From assembly GCF_039541875.1 (NCBI RefSeq), contig NZ_BAABHB010000016.1, positions 1 to 64,000 of the forward strand: a stretch of DNA of 64,000 nt. The letters run 5' to 3'. The DNA comes from Nibrella viscosa. Its GTDB lineage: Bacteria; Bacteroidota; Bacteroidia; Cytophagales; Spirosomataceae. Positions 49,359-57,727 of the stretch are shown one piece after another; the first letter of the stretch is position 1; each line of letters opens with the position of its first letter. The notes under the pieces were generated by a model that saw only the letters and a program-made list of their open reading frames with translations, did no database searches and was not told the DNA's origin. The position numbers and the translations under genes are program-made.

Positions 49359-51020
49359 CTACTTCTTCAGCGCTTCCTGCACCGGATTGCCCACGCTGCC
49401 GCTTGGCGGCAGTATGTGGAGCAGGGCGGAGATAGTCGGGGCAATGTCGGAGATATAGGTACGTCGCAGTGTTTCGCCTTTGTTGACGCCCCAGCCGTAG
49501 AGCAGGAACGGTACGTGCGTATCGTAGTTGTACGGTGAACCATGGGTAGTGCCGGTACCGCTGCCGGAAATCCAGCCCGACTGGGTGACGATCTGAATAT
49601 CCCCACTGCGTTTGGCATTGCGGTTATTCCTGTACAGTTCCAGTTGGTACGAGTTCAGATTGGCCGTGCCTAAGCTCCTCAGGTCGATTACATCGGCAAT
49701 CCCTGGCAGCGGTAGCAGGGCTTCCCGAACCACCTCGTACACCGCATCGACCGAAAGCTTTTTGTCTCGCAGCACCTGATGGTTGAGGTAAAGCTGGTAG
49801 TTGCTGGTCGACCGGATGTATTCACCGGGTCCGAAGGCTGCTTCCAGTTTGTTTTTTAATGCACTGCGGAGTTCGGTGCTGTTGATTATGCCGGCCGGCA
49901 GGTTGTGTTGTTTCCAGAAGCCCGGAATGTCCATTACGCCATGGTCGGCCGTTAAGAAAACAGTATAGTTGTTTTTGCCGACCCAGCTGTCAAGGAAGTT
50001 CAGCAGCTCGGCAAAATCCAGGTCAAGGCGCAGGAAAATATCCTGCTGCTCAATGGAGTTTGGCCCGAGCGAGTGACCGACGCCATCGGGTGTCGAGAAG
50101 CTTACCGCCAGGAAGTCCGTGAAACTGCCTTTGCCCAGGTTTTCGCCTTTGATGGCGGCAATGGCCATGTCTTTGGTCATGGTGTTACCGCCGGGTGTGC
50201 CGGTGACTACCCCAAAGGCATTGCCGGCGGTACCAGCCAGTTCGTAGGGGAAGACCGGCCGGGCCGCTCCGCCGATGCGGGCTTCGTACGGCTGGTCGTC
50301 GGGCGTACTTTCGGTGTACTCGTCGATGGGGCGCAGGGTGTTCCAGCCATTTTTCGTGTACTCGGCATAGAGTTTTCGGGTGTTGATGTCTTTTACCCAT
50401 TGGGGCAGCTCCGTCCGGTAGTAGGTGCTGGTGATCCAGTTGCCTGTTTTGGAATCGTACCAGTACGCACCCGTGGCCGCATGACCGGCCGGCAGAATAG
50501 AGCCCCGGTCTTTGATGGAGATACCGATGGTTTTGGACCGGAAGTTGGAGGCAATGCGGAGCTGATCGGTAACGGTGCTGGTCAGCATGTTTCTGGGCGA
50601 CATTTTACCCGCCGGCGCATTGCTGCTGCCGACCGTTTGCACGGTGCTGTCCTCGGCGCAGTACATGATCCGGCCGGCCATGGGGTCAAACCAGTCGTTG
50701 CCGATAATGCCGTTGATGGCCGGAATGGAACCCGTATACACGGCCGCATGACCGGGTCCGGTAACCGTCAGCGCGTAAGGGTAGTGGTGATTGCGGCAGT
50801 TGAAGCCGCCGGTCAACATGCGCTTGAACCCGCTTTCGCTATATTTGTCGTAGTAGCGATAGAAGTAGTCGTACCGCATCTGATCGACCACAATGCCGAC
50901 CACCAGTTTAGGCTGGGGTAAGGTAGTGGAGGAAGCTGCCGGAGCGGATTTTCGGGCTGATTGAGCCGTAGCGGTTAAGGCAACAAAAAGCGTTACGGCG
51001 AGTATGGACAGTTTTTTCAT
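49359..51020 (-). CDS. PafA-like alkaline phosphatase
   Basis: A 553-residue exported phosphatase of the alkaline phosphatase/nucleotide pyrophosphatase superfamily, close to Bacteroidetes PafA. The signal peptide is 1-20. PKLVVGIVVDQMRYDYFYRY holds the first metal aspartate (D46), and YALTVTGPGHAAVYTG contains the likely threonine nucleophile (T87). TADHGVMDIPGFWK is the second metal site, and GTTHGSPYNYDTHVPFLLYG the last histidine site. It should release phosphate from phosphomonoesters in the periplasm. It is upstream of and close to mgsA; a common need for phosphate is a tempting but unproven link. Confidence 0.92.
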   Translation of the reverse strand: MKKLSILAVTLFVALTATAQSARKSAPAASSTTLPQPKLVVGIVVDQMRYDYFYRYYDKYSESGFKRMLTGGFNCRNHHYPYALTVTGPGHAAVYTGSIPAINGIIGNDWFDPMAGRIMYCAEDSTVQTVGSSNAPAGKMSPRNMLTSTVTDQLRIASNFRSKTIGISIKDRGSILPAGHAATGAYWYDSKTGNWITSTYYRTELPQWVKDINTRKLYAEYTKNGWNTLRPIDEYTESTPDDQPYEARIGGAARPVFPYELAGTAGNAFGVVTGTPGGNTMTKDMAIAAIKGENLGKGSFTDFLAVSFSTPDGVGHSLGPNSIEQQDIFLRLDLDFAELLNFLDSWVGKNNYTVFLTADHGVMDIPGFWKQHNLPAGIINSTELRSALKNKLEAAFGPGEYIRSTSNYQLYLNHQVLRDKKLSVDAVYEVVREALLPLPGIADVIDLRSLGTANLNSYQLELYRNNRNAKRSGDIQIVTQSGWISGSGTGTTHGSPYNYDTHVPFLLYGWGVNKGETLRRTYISDIAPTISALLHILPPSGSVGNPVQEALKK

Positions 51021-51162
51021 GAGGGTAGCATTACGAACGCAAAAGACGGTGATGCGTCTATCATACTGAAGTTTTGACGGATGAGGCTACCCGCAGCGAA
51101 TTATTCGCAGCCGGTAAAGGTCTGATTCAATCGGGAAAGAGGATACTTAAAAAAGAAAAATT

Positions 51163-52128
51163 ATGGCTGAGAAACTGCCGGACGGGCTTTGGCCGGTAAT
51201 GATTACGCCCTTGACGCCGGGTAATACCGTAGATGTAGCGGGGCTGGAACGGCTGACGGAGTTCTACCTGGATGCCGGTAGCAGCGGGCTGTTTGCCAAC
51301 TGCCTGTCGAGTGAGATGTTTCAGTTGACGGAGGAGGAGCGGCTGCTGATTACGCAGACAGTGGTAAAGACCGGCCGGGGGCATGTCCCGGTGGTGGCGA
51401 CCGGCTCGTTTAGCCAGGACGTGACGGCCGTGGCGGAATCTATCAAAAAGATCTACGATACCGGCGTGCAGGCAGTGGTGCTGGTAACCAATATGCTGGC
51501 GCAGCCGGACGAGAGCGAAGAGGTGCTGAAAAGCCGTCTGGAGCAGATTATGGCACAGACGGGCGATATACCGCTGGGCGTTTACGAATGCCCGGTGCCA
51601 TACAAGCGGCTGCTGAGTCCGGCACTGCTGGAGTGGCTGGCGGCATCGGGCCGTTTTCTGTACCACAAAGACACCAGTTGTCATTCTGGTTTGCTGGCGC
51701 GGAAATGCGCGGCCGTGCACGGCAGTCTGCTGAATCTGTACAATGCCGATACCGCCACGGCCCTCGATTCGCTGGATGCCGGGGCCAGTGGCCTGTCTCC
51801 GATTTCGGCTAATTTTTATCCGGAGTTGTACAGCTACCTGCTGACCCAATACCGGCAAAAGGGTAGGACCGAAGCGCTGAACCGGCTGCACGCGTTTCTG
51901 ACCATGATGGACCGCGTGACGCATAGCTTCTACCCCTATGCCGCCAAGCTGTTTCTGCAACAGCGCGGGCTGAAGATCGAAACCGTTACCCGTATTCCCA
52001 CGGAGACCTTAAGCAATGTGGACCATATCCGGCTTAACGCGCTTAAGGACTCTTTCCAGGCCCTGGCCGAGATGTATTCCGTTCCGCTGGCACTGCATAC
52101 CGAACAAACCCCGGCCCCCGTCCATTAA
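51163..52128 (+). CDS. DapA/NanA-family aldolase-like lyase
   Basis: A 321-residue class I aldolase of the dihydrodipicolinate synthase/N-acetylneuraminate lyase family. LWPVMITPLTPGNTVDVAGLERL is the typical start. The substrate loop is GLFANCLSSEMFQLT (in place of GTTGE). Y141 in GVYECP and the Schiff-base lysine K169 in YHKDTS are at the right positions. The altered loop shows it is not a standard DapA and probably acts on another 2-keto acid or sugar acid. It is followed 37 bases later by a sodium:solute symporter, so the two likely form an operon for uptake and cleavage. Confidence 0.87.
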   Translation: MAEKLPDGLWPVMITPLTPGNTVDVAGLERLTEFYLDAGSSGLFANCLSSEMFQLTEEERLLITQTVVKTGRGHVPVVATGSFSQDVTAVAESIKKIYDTGVQAVVLVTNMLAQPDESEEVLKSRLEQIMAQTGDIPLGVYECPVPYKRLLSPALLEWLAASGRFLYHKDTSCHSGLLARKCAAVHGSLLNLYNADTATALDSLDAGASGLSPISANFYPELYSYLLTQYRQKGRTEALNRLHAFLTMMDRVTHSFYPYAAKLFLQQRGLKIETVTRIPTETLSNVDHIRLNALKDSFQALAEMYSVPLALHTEQTPAPVH

Positions 52129-52165
52129 CCGTTTCTCCTGTCTCCTAACCTAACCCCTTATTCCC

Positions 52166-53680
52166 TTGCAACCCATAGACCTGATCGTTTTTCTTCTGTA
52201 CATGGGCGGTGTGACCCTGCTGGGTAGCTCGTTTTATAAGACAAATACGTCATCAGAAGCTTTCACGCTTGGTAACCACAGCTTTCCGGCCTGGGTGGTT
52301 ACCATGTCGATCTTTGCCACTTTTGTCAGTAGTATCAGCTTTCTGGCCTTGCCCGGCAATGCGTACCTGACCAACTGGAACGCCTTTGTCTTCAGCCTGT
52401 CGCTGCCCATTGCTTCGTTTGTGGCCGTTACCTTCTTTGTGCCCCTGTACCGGAAGATCAACAGCCCCTCGGCCTACACCTACCTGGAAATGCGGTTTGG
52501 GCTCTGGGCCAGGGTCTATGTGTCGGCCTGTTACCTGCTGACGCAGGTGATGCGGGTGGGGACCATTCTGTACCTGCTGGCCTTGCCGCTCAACGCTATG
52601 TTCGGCTGGGACATCGTGACCATCATTGCCGTGACGGGCCTTACCGTGATGGCGTATTCGTTGCTGGGCGGGATTCAGGCGGTGATGTGGACGGATGCCA
52701 TTCAGGGCATCGTGCTCATTTCAGGAGCCATCCTCTGCCTGCTGTACATCTGGTTTTCTATGCCGGAGGGGCCGGGACAGGTGTTTGCCATCGCCCAGGA
52801 AAACAACAAGTTCAGCCTGGGCAGCTTTGGCCTGAGTCTGTCGGAGCCCACGTTTTGGGTGGTGCTGATCTACGGCATCTTTATCAACCTGCAAAACTTT
52901 GGCATCGACCAGAACTACGTGCAGCGGTACATGGCCTCCAAATCAGACCGGGAGGCCAAACGATCGGCGTTTCAGGGCGGCTTGCTGTACCTGCCGGTAT
53001 CCCTGCTGTTCTTCCTGATCGGCACCTCCCTGTTCGCCTACTATACGGCTTTCCCGGCAGAATTGCCGACTGCCTTGCGCGAAGCCGGCATGAGTGACCG
53101 GGTCTTTCCGTATTTCATCGTCTACAAACTCCCCGCCGGTCTCACCGGTCTGCTGATTGCCTCCATCTTTGCCGCCGGCATGAGTACCGTGTCCACCAGC
53201 ATCAACAGTTCCTCCACCGTGATTCTGATCGACTATTACCAGCGGTTTCGCAGGAAGGCCGTCTCAGAAAAAGACTCCATGCGGGTGCTGTACGGCGCAT
53301 CGCTGGTTATCAGTATTCTGGGTATCCTGATCGGTATTGCTATGATCAATGTGAAGAGCGCTTTGGATGCGTGGTGGAAGCTGGCGTCGGTGTTCAGCGG
53401 GGGGATGCTGGGAATATTTCTGCTGGGCGCTTTTGTCGAGAAGATCAACGTACGGGGCGCAATAATCGGGGTTGTGCTGGGTCTGCTGCTTATTCTGTGG
53501 ATGAGTATATCGCCCCTGGTCTGGACGGAGGGAGCCGCTAAGGCCTGGGCCAGTCCGTTCCACAGCTACCTCACTATCGTCTTCGGCACGGTCACCATCT
53601 TCCTGACCGGCTTCCTGGCGACGCTGCTGGTTACAGGGAAGAGGGCACGCCGGTATGAGGCTGTCGGTGAAGGCAGGTAG
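52166..53680 (+). CDS. Sodium:solute symporter (SSS family)
   Basis: A 504-residue SSS transporter with 13 predicted helices. FTLGNHSFPAWVVTMSIFATFVSSISFLALPGNAY is the conserved SSS start with the sodium-site segment. SLLGGIQAVMWTDAIQGIVL is the helix-5/6 signature, and GLLIASIFAAGMSTVSTSINSSSTVILIDYY the helix-8/9 signature. The start is a TTG at 52166; an internal ATG at 52202 would cut the first helix, so the TTG is preferred. Together with the preceding lyase gene it probably imports a sugar acid or keto acid. Confidence 0.9.
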   Translation: MQPIDLIVFLLYMGGVTLLGSSFYKTNTSSEAFTLGNHSFPAWVVTMSIFATFVSSISFLALPGNAYLTNWNAFVFSLSLPIASFVAVTFFVPLYRKINSPSAYTYLEMRFGLWARVYVSACYLLTQVMRVGTILYLLALPLNAMFGWDIVTIIAVTGLTVMAYSLLGGIQAVMWTDAIQGIVLISGAILCLLYIWFSMPEGPGQVFAIAQENNKFSLGSFGLSLSEPTFWVVLIYGIFINLQNFGIDQNYVQRYMASKSDREAKRSAFQGGLLYLPVSLLFFLIGTSLFAYYTAFPAELPTALREAGMSDRVFPYFIVYKLPAGLTGLLIASIFAAGMSTVSTSINSSSTVILIDYYQRFRRKAVSEKDSMRVLYGASLVISILGILIGIAMINVKSALDAWWKLASVFSGGMLGIFLLGAFVEKINVRGAIIGVVLGLLLILWMSISPLVWTEGAAKAWASPFHSYLTIVFGTVTIFLTGFLATLLVTGKRARRYEAVGEGR

Positions 53681-53742
53681 CGGATCGTCATCACCGAAGC
53701 TGTCGCCCAAGCGGTGCGGTCCTGAGCAATTAGCGCTTTATG

Positions 53743-53992
53743 TCAGGCGTCAAAGCCATTGGCGAGCATGAGCTCCCAAACAGAGCACTCGTGGTTGTCG
53801 ATAACGGTGAAGGGGAAGTCCCACCGGATGAATTCCCACTTTTGCAGGTTATCGGCCAAACGCGCTGGCCCCCATACTGATTTCGTCAATTGTTTTCCGG
53901 CCAAGCACCACGTCTCGCTAGCCTTTCCGGTAAATTGGGTGCCCATCGAACTCTTCATAAATCAGGATGCGCGGGATTGGCGTCGTTTCCAT
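53743..53992 (-). pseudogene. Decayed Uma2-family (DUF820) endonuclease-like gene
   Basis: The minus strand starts METTPIPRILIYEEFDGHPI at 53992, then YRKG-stop-RDVVLGRKTIDEI. This is the conserved N-terminal block of Uma2 proteins with an in-frame stop. About 45 codons later, in another frame, QKWEFIRWDFPFTVIDN and ELMLANGFDA run to a stop at 53743, resembling the C-terminal end of the family. The central nuclease core with the catalytic D/E-K residues is missing. It is a deletion and frameshift remnant filling the space between the symporter and the dehydrogenase genes. Confidence 0.55.
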
Positions 53993-54045
53993 TGGCAGAA
54001 ACAGCTTAGTCTCTTTGGTGAAAATACAGAAAACGAGCTAGTTAT

Positions 54046-54993
54046 TTAGCGTGCCCAGCGCTCTTTCAATTGCCGCACCAGTACCTCATTGATTCGGACA
54101 TAACTCTCGTGTGTCCAGCCGGCGATGTGGGGGGTCAGCACCACCCGATCCGACTGCCGGAGGTAATCGAAAGCTTCCTGCTGAGCGGGCGTTAGGTTTT
54201 TCAGCTTTTCGTTCTCCAGCACATCCAGACAGGCACCGAGGATTTTGCCGCTCTTCAGCCCGTTTACAACGGCCGACAGGGAGACAATCTCCCCGCGGGC
54301 GATGTTAATTAAGTAAAACGGTTTTCCAAACCGTTCTACCAAGTCATTATTCACTATCATCCTCGTCTCCTCCGTCAGCGGAATGTGCAGACTCAACACA
54401 TCAGCCTGCGCCATAATTTCGTCCAACGTAGCTTCGGTGGCGTAGGCATCGCCGTAGTTGGTGCGGTATTTATCGTAGACCAGGACACGGCAGCCGAAGC
54501 CGCTGAGCCGTTGGGCGGTGGCCTGCCCGTTGTTGCCGTAACCCAGCAGACCAACCGTCCGGCCCATCAGCTCAATGCCCCGGTTGCCTTCTCGGTCCCA
54601 GATTCCCTGCCTTACCTCGCGGTCGGCTTTCAGGATGCTGGCGAACAGGGTCAGCAGCATCCCGACGGTATGCTCGGCTACGGCGTCGCGGTTGCCCTCG
54701 CCCGCGTGAACCACCTGGATGTTGCGTTTTTCAACGGCCTGTAAGTCAATGAGGTCCAGGCCGGCTCCGGCCCGACCGATAAAGCGAAGCCCGGGGGCCG
54801 ATTGTAACAGATCGTCGTCTATGGTTGTTTTACTACGTATAATGAGTCCATCATAATCAGCCAGTTGCACGATAAGGTCCTGGCGATTGATGGTGGGGAG
54901 ATAGGTATAGGCAAACCCGGCTTCGGTGAGCATGGCAAACAGAGACGGGTGCATTTCATCGGCAATCAGAATGCTGGGTCTATTCTGGGACAT
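54046..54993 (-). CDS. D-2-hydroxyacid dehydrogenase (SerA/PdxB-like)
   Basis: A 315-residue NAD-dependent dehydrogenase. The NAD-binding GLLGYGNNGQATAQRL (about 148-163) follows helix GIELMGRTV. The catalytic Arg (NIARGEIVS), the Glu in LDVLENEKL and the His in LTPHIAGWTHES are all present. It lacks the C-terminal ACT domain of long SerA enzymes. It may be 3-phosphoglycerate dehydrogenase, glyoxylate-type or, given the divergent pdxA gene 57 bases away, an erythronate-4-phosphate dehydrogenase (PdxB-like) for pyridoxal phosphate; the last is a context guess. The start at 54993 fits the family. Confidence 0.88.
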   Translation of the reverse strand: MSQNRPSILIADEMHPSLFAMLTEAGFAYTYLPTINRQDLIVQLADYDGLIIRSKTTIDDDLLQSAPGLRFIGRAGAGLDLIDLQAVEKRNIQVVHAGEGNRDAVAEHTVGMLLTLFASILKADREVRQGIWDREGNRGIELMGRTVGLLGYGNNGQATAQRLSGFGCRVLVYDKYRTNYGDAYATEATLDEIMAQADVLSLHIPLTEETRMIVNNDLVERFGKPFYLINIARGEIVSLSAVVNGLKSGKILGACLDVLENEKLKNLTPAQQEAFDYLRQSDRVVLTPHIAGWTHESYVRINEVLVRQLKERWAR

Positions 54994-55015
54994 CCGTATG
55001 CTTTTTGTAACTTGC
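54985..55015 (+). promoter_or_regulatory. Putative promoter of pdxA
   Basis: CTG (54985-54987), a 20-base spacer and TAACTTGC (55008-55015) resemble a Bacteroidetes promoter. They sit 35 bases before the ATG at 55051. Its placement supports transcription of the whole frame, including the repeat-coding extension. Confidence 0.35.
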
Positions 55016-55050
55016 GACAGATTAAACGTGGGCGAAACTAACAAACTTTA

Positions 55051-56658
55051 ATGGAACAGCGCCATCCTGAGAAACGAAACGACCGTAATACTGATCTGAC
55101 ATCCGACCAAAACCTGAAAGACCGACCCGAACGACAGGAGAGCGATAAGGCGGAGCAAGACCCCGGAGAGCGCAACGCTATTGATAGCAATCCTGGAGAA
55201 CGCAAACCCGCCGAGCCAAATGCCGGGGAACGAGGCTCCAGAGAGCGCAATCGCGGAGAGCGTCAGCCGACAGAGCGAACGTCGGGAGAGCGCCAATCTG
55301 TAGAACGGGCATCCGGGGAACGAAATCCCGGGGAGCGAAATCCCGGGGAACGAAATCCCGGGGAACGAAACTCAGGTAATCGTCAGGGCAATGATCGAAA
55401 CCAACGGGATAAAGACCGGAACGAGGGGGTAGCTGACCGGCATGAACCGGTCGATCGGGTTGCGCCAGACCGTATGGCAGGTGAAATCGCCAGAGAGGGG
55501 CGTCGGTCGGCCGATAACGGCTCATCCGAGCGGCAAGACCGCAGTGCCGGTGAGCGGGGTCCGGCCGACCGGGGTACGGCCGACCGGGGTACGGCCGACC
55601 GGGGTACGGCCGACCGGCTGGTGGTGGGTATTACGCTGGGCGATTACAACGGCATCGGGCCGGAGGTCATCCTGAAAGCGTTGCAGCACAACCGGATGCA
55701 GCGCATCTGTACGCCCGTTATTTACGGCTCTATGCGGATCCTAAACCGCTACCGGAACATCCTGAACCTGAAAGACTGGAACCTCAACGGCATCCAGAAT
55801 ATCAGTCAGGCCAGCCACAAACTGACCAATGTCATCACCTGCTGGAACGACCAGAACCACGAAATTCAGCCCGGCAAAGTCACCACCGAGGCTGGTCAGG
55901 CGGCTTTTGCCTGTCTCCAACGGGCCGTTGAGGACTTAAAGGCTGGTAAGCTCGACGCGCTGATTACAGCTCCCATCAACAAACAGAATATTCAATCGGA
56001 GGAGTTTACCTTTCCCGGCCATACCGAGTATCTGGCGCACGAATTTGGCGTTCAGGACAACCTTATGTTCATGGTGAGCGAAACCTTACGGGTGGGCGTT
56101 GTTACAGGACACATTCCCCTGGGGCGCGTTCGCTCAAGTGTTACGCGGGAGCGGATTGTGGAGAAGCTGAATTTAATGTATCAGTCGCTGAAACTAGACT
56201 TCGGCATTCAGAAACCTAAAATTGCCCTGTTGGGTCTGAACCCCCACGCGGGGGAAGAAGGCCTGCTGGGGCAGGAAGAAAACGAGATCATTAAACCGCT
56301 GATCAAGGACCTACGTGAGCAGGGACGACTGGTTTATGGACCATACCCGGCCGATGGTTTCTTCGGTACCCGCTCGTACCGCGATTTCGATGGAGTGCTG
56401 GCCATGTACCACGATCAGGGTCTGATTCCTTTCAAGGCTATTGCTTTTGACGAAGGGGTTAACTTTACGGCCGGCCTGCCCATTGTGCGTACCTCGCCCG
56501 ACCACGGCACCGCCTACGATATTGCCGGCAAGAACCAGGCCGACGAGACTTCCATGATCCAGGCCCTGTACATGGCCTGCGATGTGGCTCGCCGGCGCAA
56601 GGAACATCAGGATCTGGAAGCGAATGCGCTGAACCCAAAACAAGTTGTGGAAAAATAG
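55051..56658 (+). CDS. pdxA: PdxA with a long GER-repeat N-terminal extension
   Basis: A 535-residue protein. Residues 190-535 are 4-hydroxythreonine-4-phosphate dehydrogenase, which oxidises 4-phosphohydroxy-L-threonine in the DXP-dependent pyridoxal-phosphate pathway. GITLGDYNGIGPEVI (193-207) starts it, and the metal-ligand histidines lie in PGHTEYLAHEF, LNPHAGEEGLLGQE and MYHDQGLIPFKAIAF. Residues 1-189 are an unusual low-complexity, highly charged region. Eight decapeptide units centred on GER repeat from 37 to 116, and TADRG units run from 175 to 189. The frame is continuous and an upstream promoter precedes the first ATG. No good internal start lies before residue 190, so the extension is probably made. 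YicC follows on the same strand. Confidence 0.88.
   Translation: MEQRHPEKRNDRNTDLTSDQNLKDRPERQESDKAEQDPGERNAIDSNPGERKPAEPNAGERGSRERNRGERQPTERTSGERQSVERASGERNPGERNPGERNPGERNSGNRQGNDRNQRDKDRNEGVADRHEPVDRVAPDRMAGEIAREGRRSADNGSSERQDRSAGERGPADRGTADRGTADRGTADRLVVGITLGDYNGIGPEVILKALQHNRMQRICTPVIYGSMRILNRYRNILNLKDWNLNGIQNISQASHKLTNVITCWNDQNHEIQPGKVTTEAGQAAFACLQRAVEDLKAGKLDALITAPINKQNIQSEEFTFPGHTEYLAHEFGVQDNLMFMVSETLRVGVVTGHIPLGRVRSSVTRERIVEKLNLMYQSLKLDFGIQKPKIALLGLNPHAGEEGLLGQEENEIIKPLIKDLREQGRLVYGPYPADGFFGTRSYRDFDGVLAMYHDQGLIPFKAIAFDEGVNFTAGLPIVRTSPDHGTAYDIAGKNQADETSMIQALYMACDVARRRKEHQDLEANALNPKQVVEK
55321..55365 (+). repeat. 15-bp tandem repeat in pdxA (GERNP units)
   Basis: Three consecutive 15-base units starting CGAAATCCCGGGGA (55321-55335, 55336-55350, 55351-55365) are identical except for one base. 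They encode ERNPG residues and lie inside a longer array with a 30-base period. Confidence 0.85.
55563..55620 (+). repeat. 15-bp tandem repeat in pdxA (TADRG units)
   Basis: Three identical 15-base units GGCCGACCGGGGTAC (55563-55577, 55578-55592, 55593-55607) plus a partial fourth encode ADRGT. They end right at the first residue of the PdxA domain. Confidence 0.88.
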
Positions 56659-56756
56659 TTTGAGGTTTGAAGTCTGAACGGGGCCGCCCGGTGGTTGAAG
56701 TTAGCTCCGCCCAATTAACCTCAAACTACGAACTTCAGACTTCAGACTTCCTCCAA
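56659..56756. repeat. Word-like repeat between pdxA and yicC
   Basis: GTTTGAGGTTTGAAGTCTGA directly after the pdxA stop is answered by AACCTCAAACTACGAACTTC and AGACTTCAGACTTC near 56715-56752, giving partial inverted pairing. It belongs to the same low-complexity type as 28257-28336. Confidence 0.5.
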
Positions 56757-56766
56757 ACCCAAAAAA

Positions 56767-57654
56767 ATGCTCAAATCAATGACCGGCTTTGGCAGTGCGA
56801 CTGTAGAAGCAAATGGCCTGACTGTTACGGCCGAGGTGAAAACCCTGAACTCAAAATTTCTGGATATTTTCTGCCGGATACCGAAGAGCTATTCCGACAA
56901 AGAAATCGAACTGCGCAATCTGATTACGCATCAGCTGGAGCGCGGCAAAGTGGAACTCAGCCTGAATCTTGTCCGCACGGGCGACATCCGCCCGGCGGTG
57001 ATGATAAACCGCTCGCTGGTAGCGGCCTACATGCAGGACCTTCGCGAAACCGCCAACGGGATGCTGCTGACCGTACCCGATGCCGAACTGCTGAAACTGG
57101 CCCTCCAGCAACCCAACGCTTATCTGACCGAAGCCCCCGACCCGGAAGCCGGTGCTTCCGACTGGGAAGTTATCCTGGGGGCCGTGAAAGAGGCTATCCG
57201 GCGCTGCGACGCGTTCCGGCAGCAGGAGGGCGCTACGCTGGACAGCAAATTTAAGGAATACATCCAGGCCATTGCCGACCGGCTGCGGGCTGTGGAGGAA
57301 CAGGATGTCCGGCGGATACCGGCCGTGCGCGAGCGCATGCAGGCCGCCGTGGTTGAACTGGTCGGCAATGAAGAGTTCGACCGCAACCGCTTTGAGCAGG
57401 AGCTGATCTACTATATGGAGAAGTTCGACATCTCCGAAGAAAAGGTCCGTCTGCGTACCCACCTCGACTACTTTATTGAAGTACTCACCAACGAGGATGC
57501 CAACGGCAAAAAGCTGAACTTCATCGCCCAGGAAATCGGCCGCGAAATCAACACCATCGGCTCCAAAGCCAACGACGCGCCCATCCAGAAACTCGTTGTC
57601 CAGATGAAAGATGAGCTGGAAAAGATCAAGGAGCAGACGATGAACGTTATCTAA
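56767..57654 (+). CDS. yicC: YicC/YloC family endoribonuclease
   Basis: A 295-residue YicC protein, an RNase family shown in E. coli to act in small-RNA decay. The N-terminal block MLKSMTGFGSATVEANGLTV and LNSKFLDIFCRIPKSYSDKE is diagnostic. The C-terminal block is ERVRLRTHLDYF-like (KVRLRTHLDYFIEVL), followed by GKKLNFIAQEIGREINTIGSKANDAPIQKLVVQMKDELEKIKEQ with the conserved acidic and histidine residues of the catalytic end. Length is normal. It lies 108 bases after pdxA; a gmk gene, its usual neighbour, is not found downstream. Confidence 0.95.
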   Translation: MLKSMTGFGSATVEANGLTVTAEVKTLNSKFLDIFCRIPKSYSDKEIELRNLITHQLERGKVELSLNLVRTGDIRPAVMINRSLVAAYMQDLRETANGMLLTVPDAELLKLALQQPNAYLTEAPDPEAGASDWEVILGAVKEAIRRCDAFRQQEGATLDSKFKEYIQAIADRLRAVEEQDVRRIPAVRERMQAAVVELVGNEEFDRNRFEQELIYYMEKFDISEEKVRLRTHLDYFIEVLTNEDANGKKLNFIAQEIGREINTIGSKANDAPIQKLVVQMKDELEKIKEQTMNVI

Positions 57655-57660
57655 TTAAGA

Positions 57661-57727
57661 GTGAAGAGTTATGAGTTAAGAATTAGGCTGGCGCAAGCTA
57701 TTCAATTCTTAACTCATAACTCTTCAC
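57661..57727. repeat. 24-bp perfect inverted repeat between convergent stops
   Basis: Arms 57661-57684 and 57704-57727 are exact complements of 24 bp around 19 bases. They are built of GAGTTATGAGTTAAG-type words. They begin 7 bases after the yicC stop and end at the base before the stop of the convergent dehydrogenase. It is very probably a bidirectional terminator. Confidence 0.8.

Noticed and set aside
53759..54049. A 96-residue plus-strand frame
   Set aside because: It is antisense to the Uma2 remnant, whose two ends are recognisable on the minus strand, and shows no family features.
55178..55525. Antisense frames with VPRDF-type repeats over the pdxA extension
   Set aside because: They only mirror the 15-base tandem repeats, which are open in several frames on both strands; the plus-strand frame is continuous with PdxA.
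55051..55620. Idea that the GER repeats are a CRISPR or DNA-level satellite, not coding
   Set aside because: Units are 15 bases in phase with codons, without spacers, and the frame runs on into PdxA without a stop.
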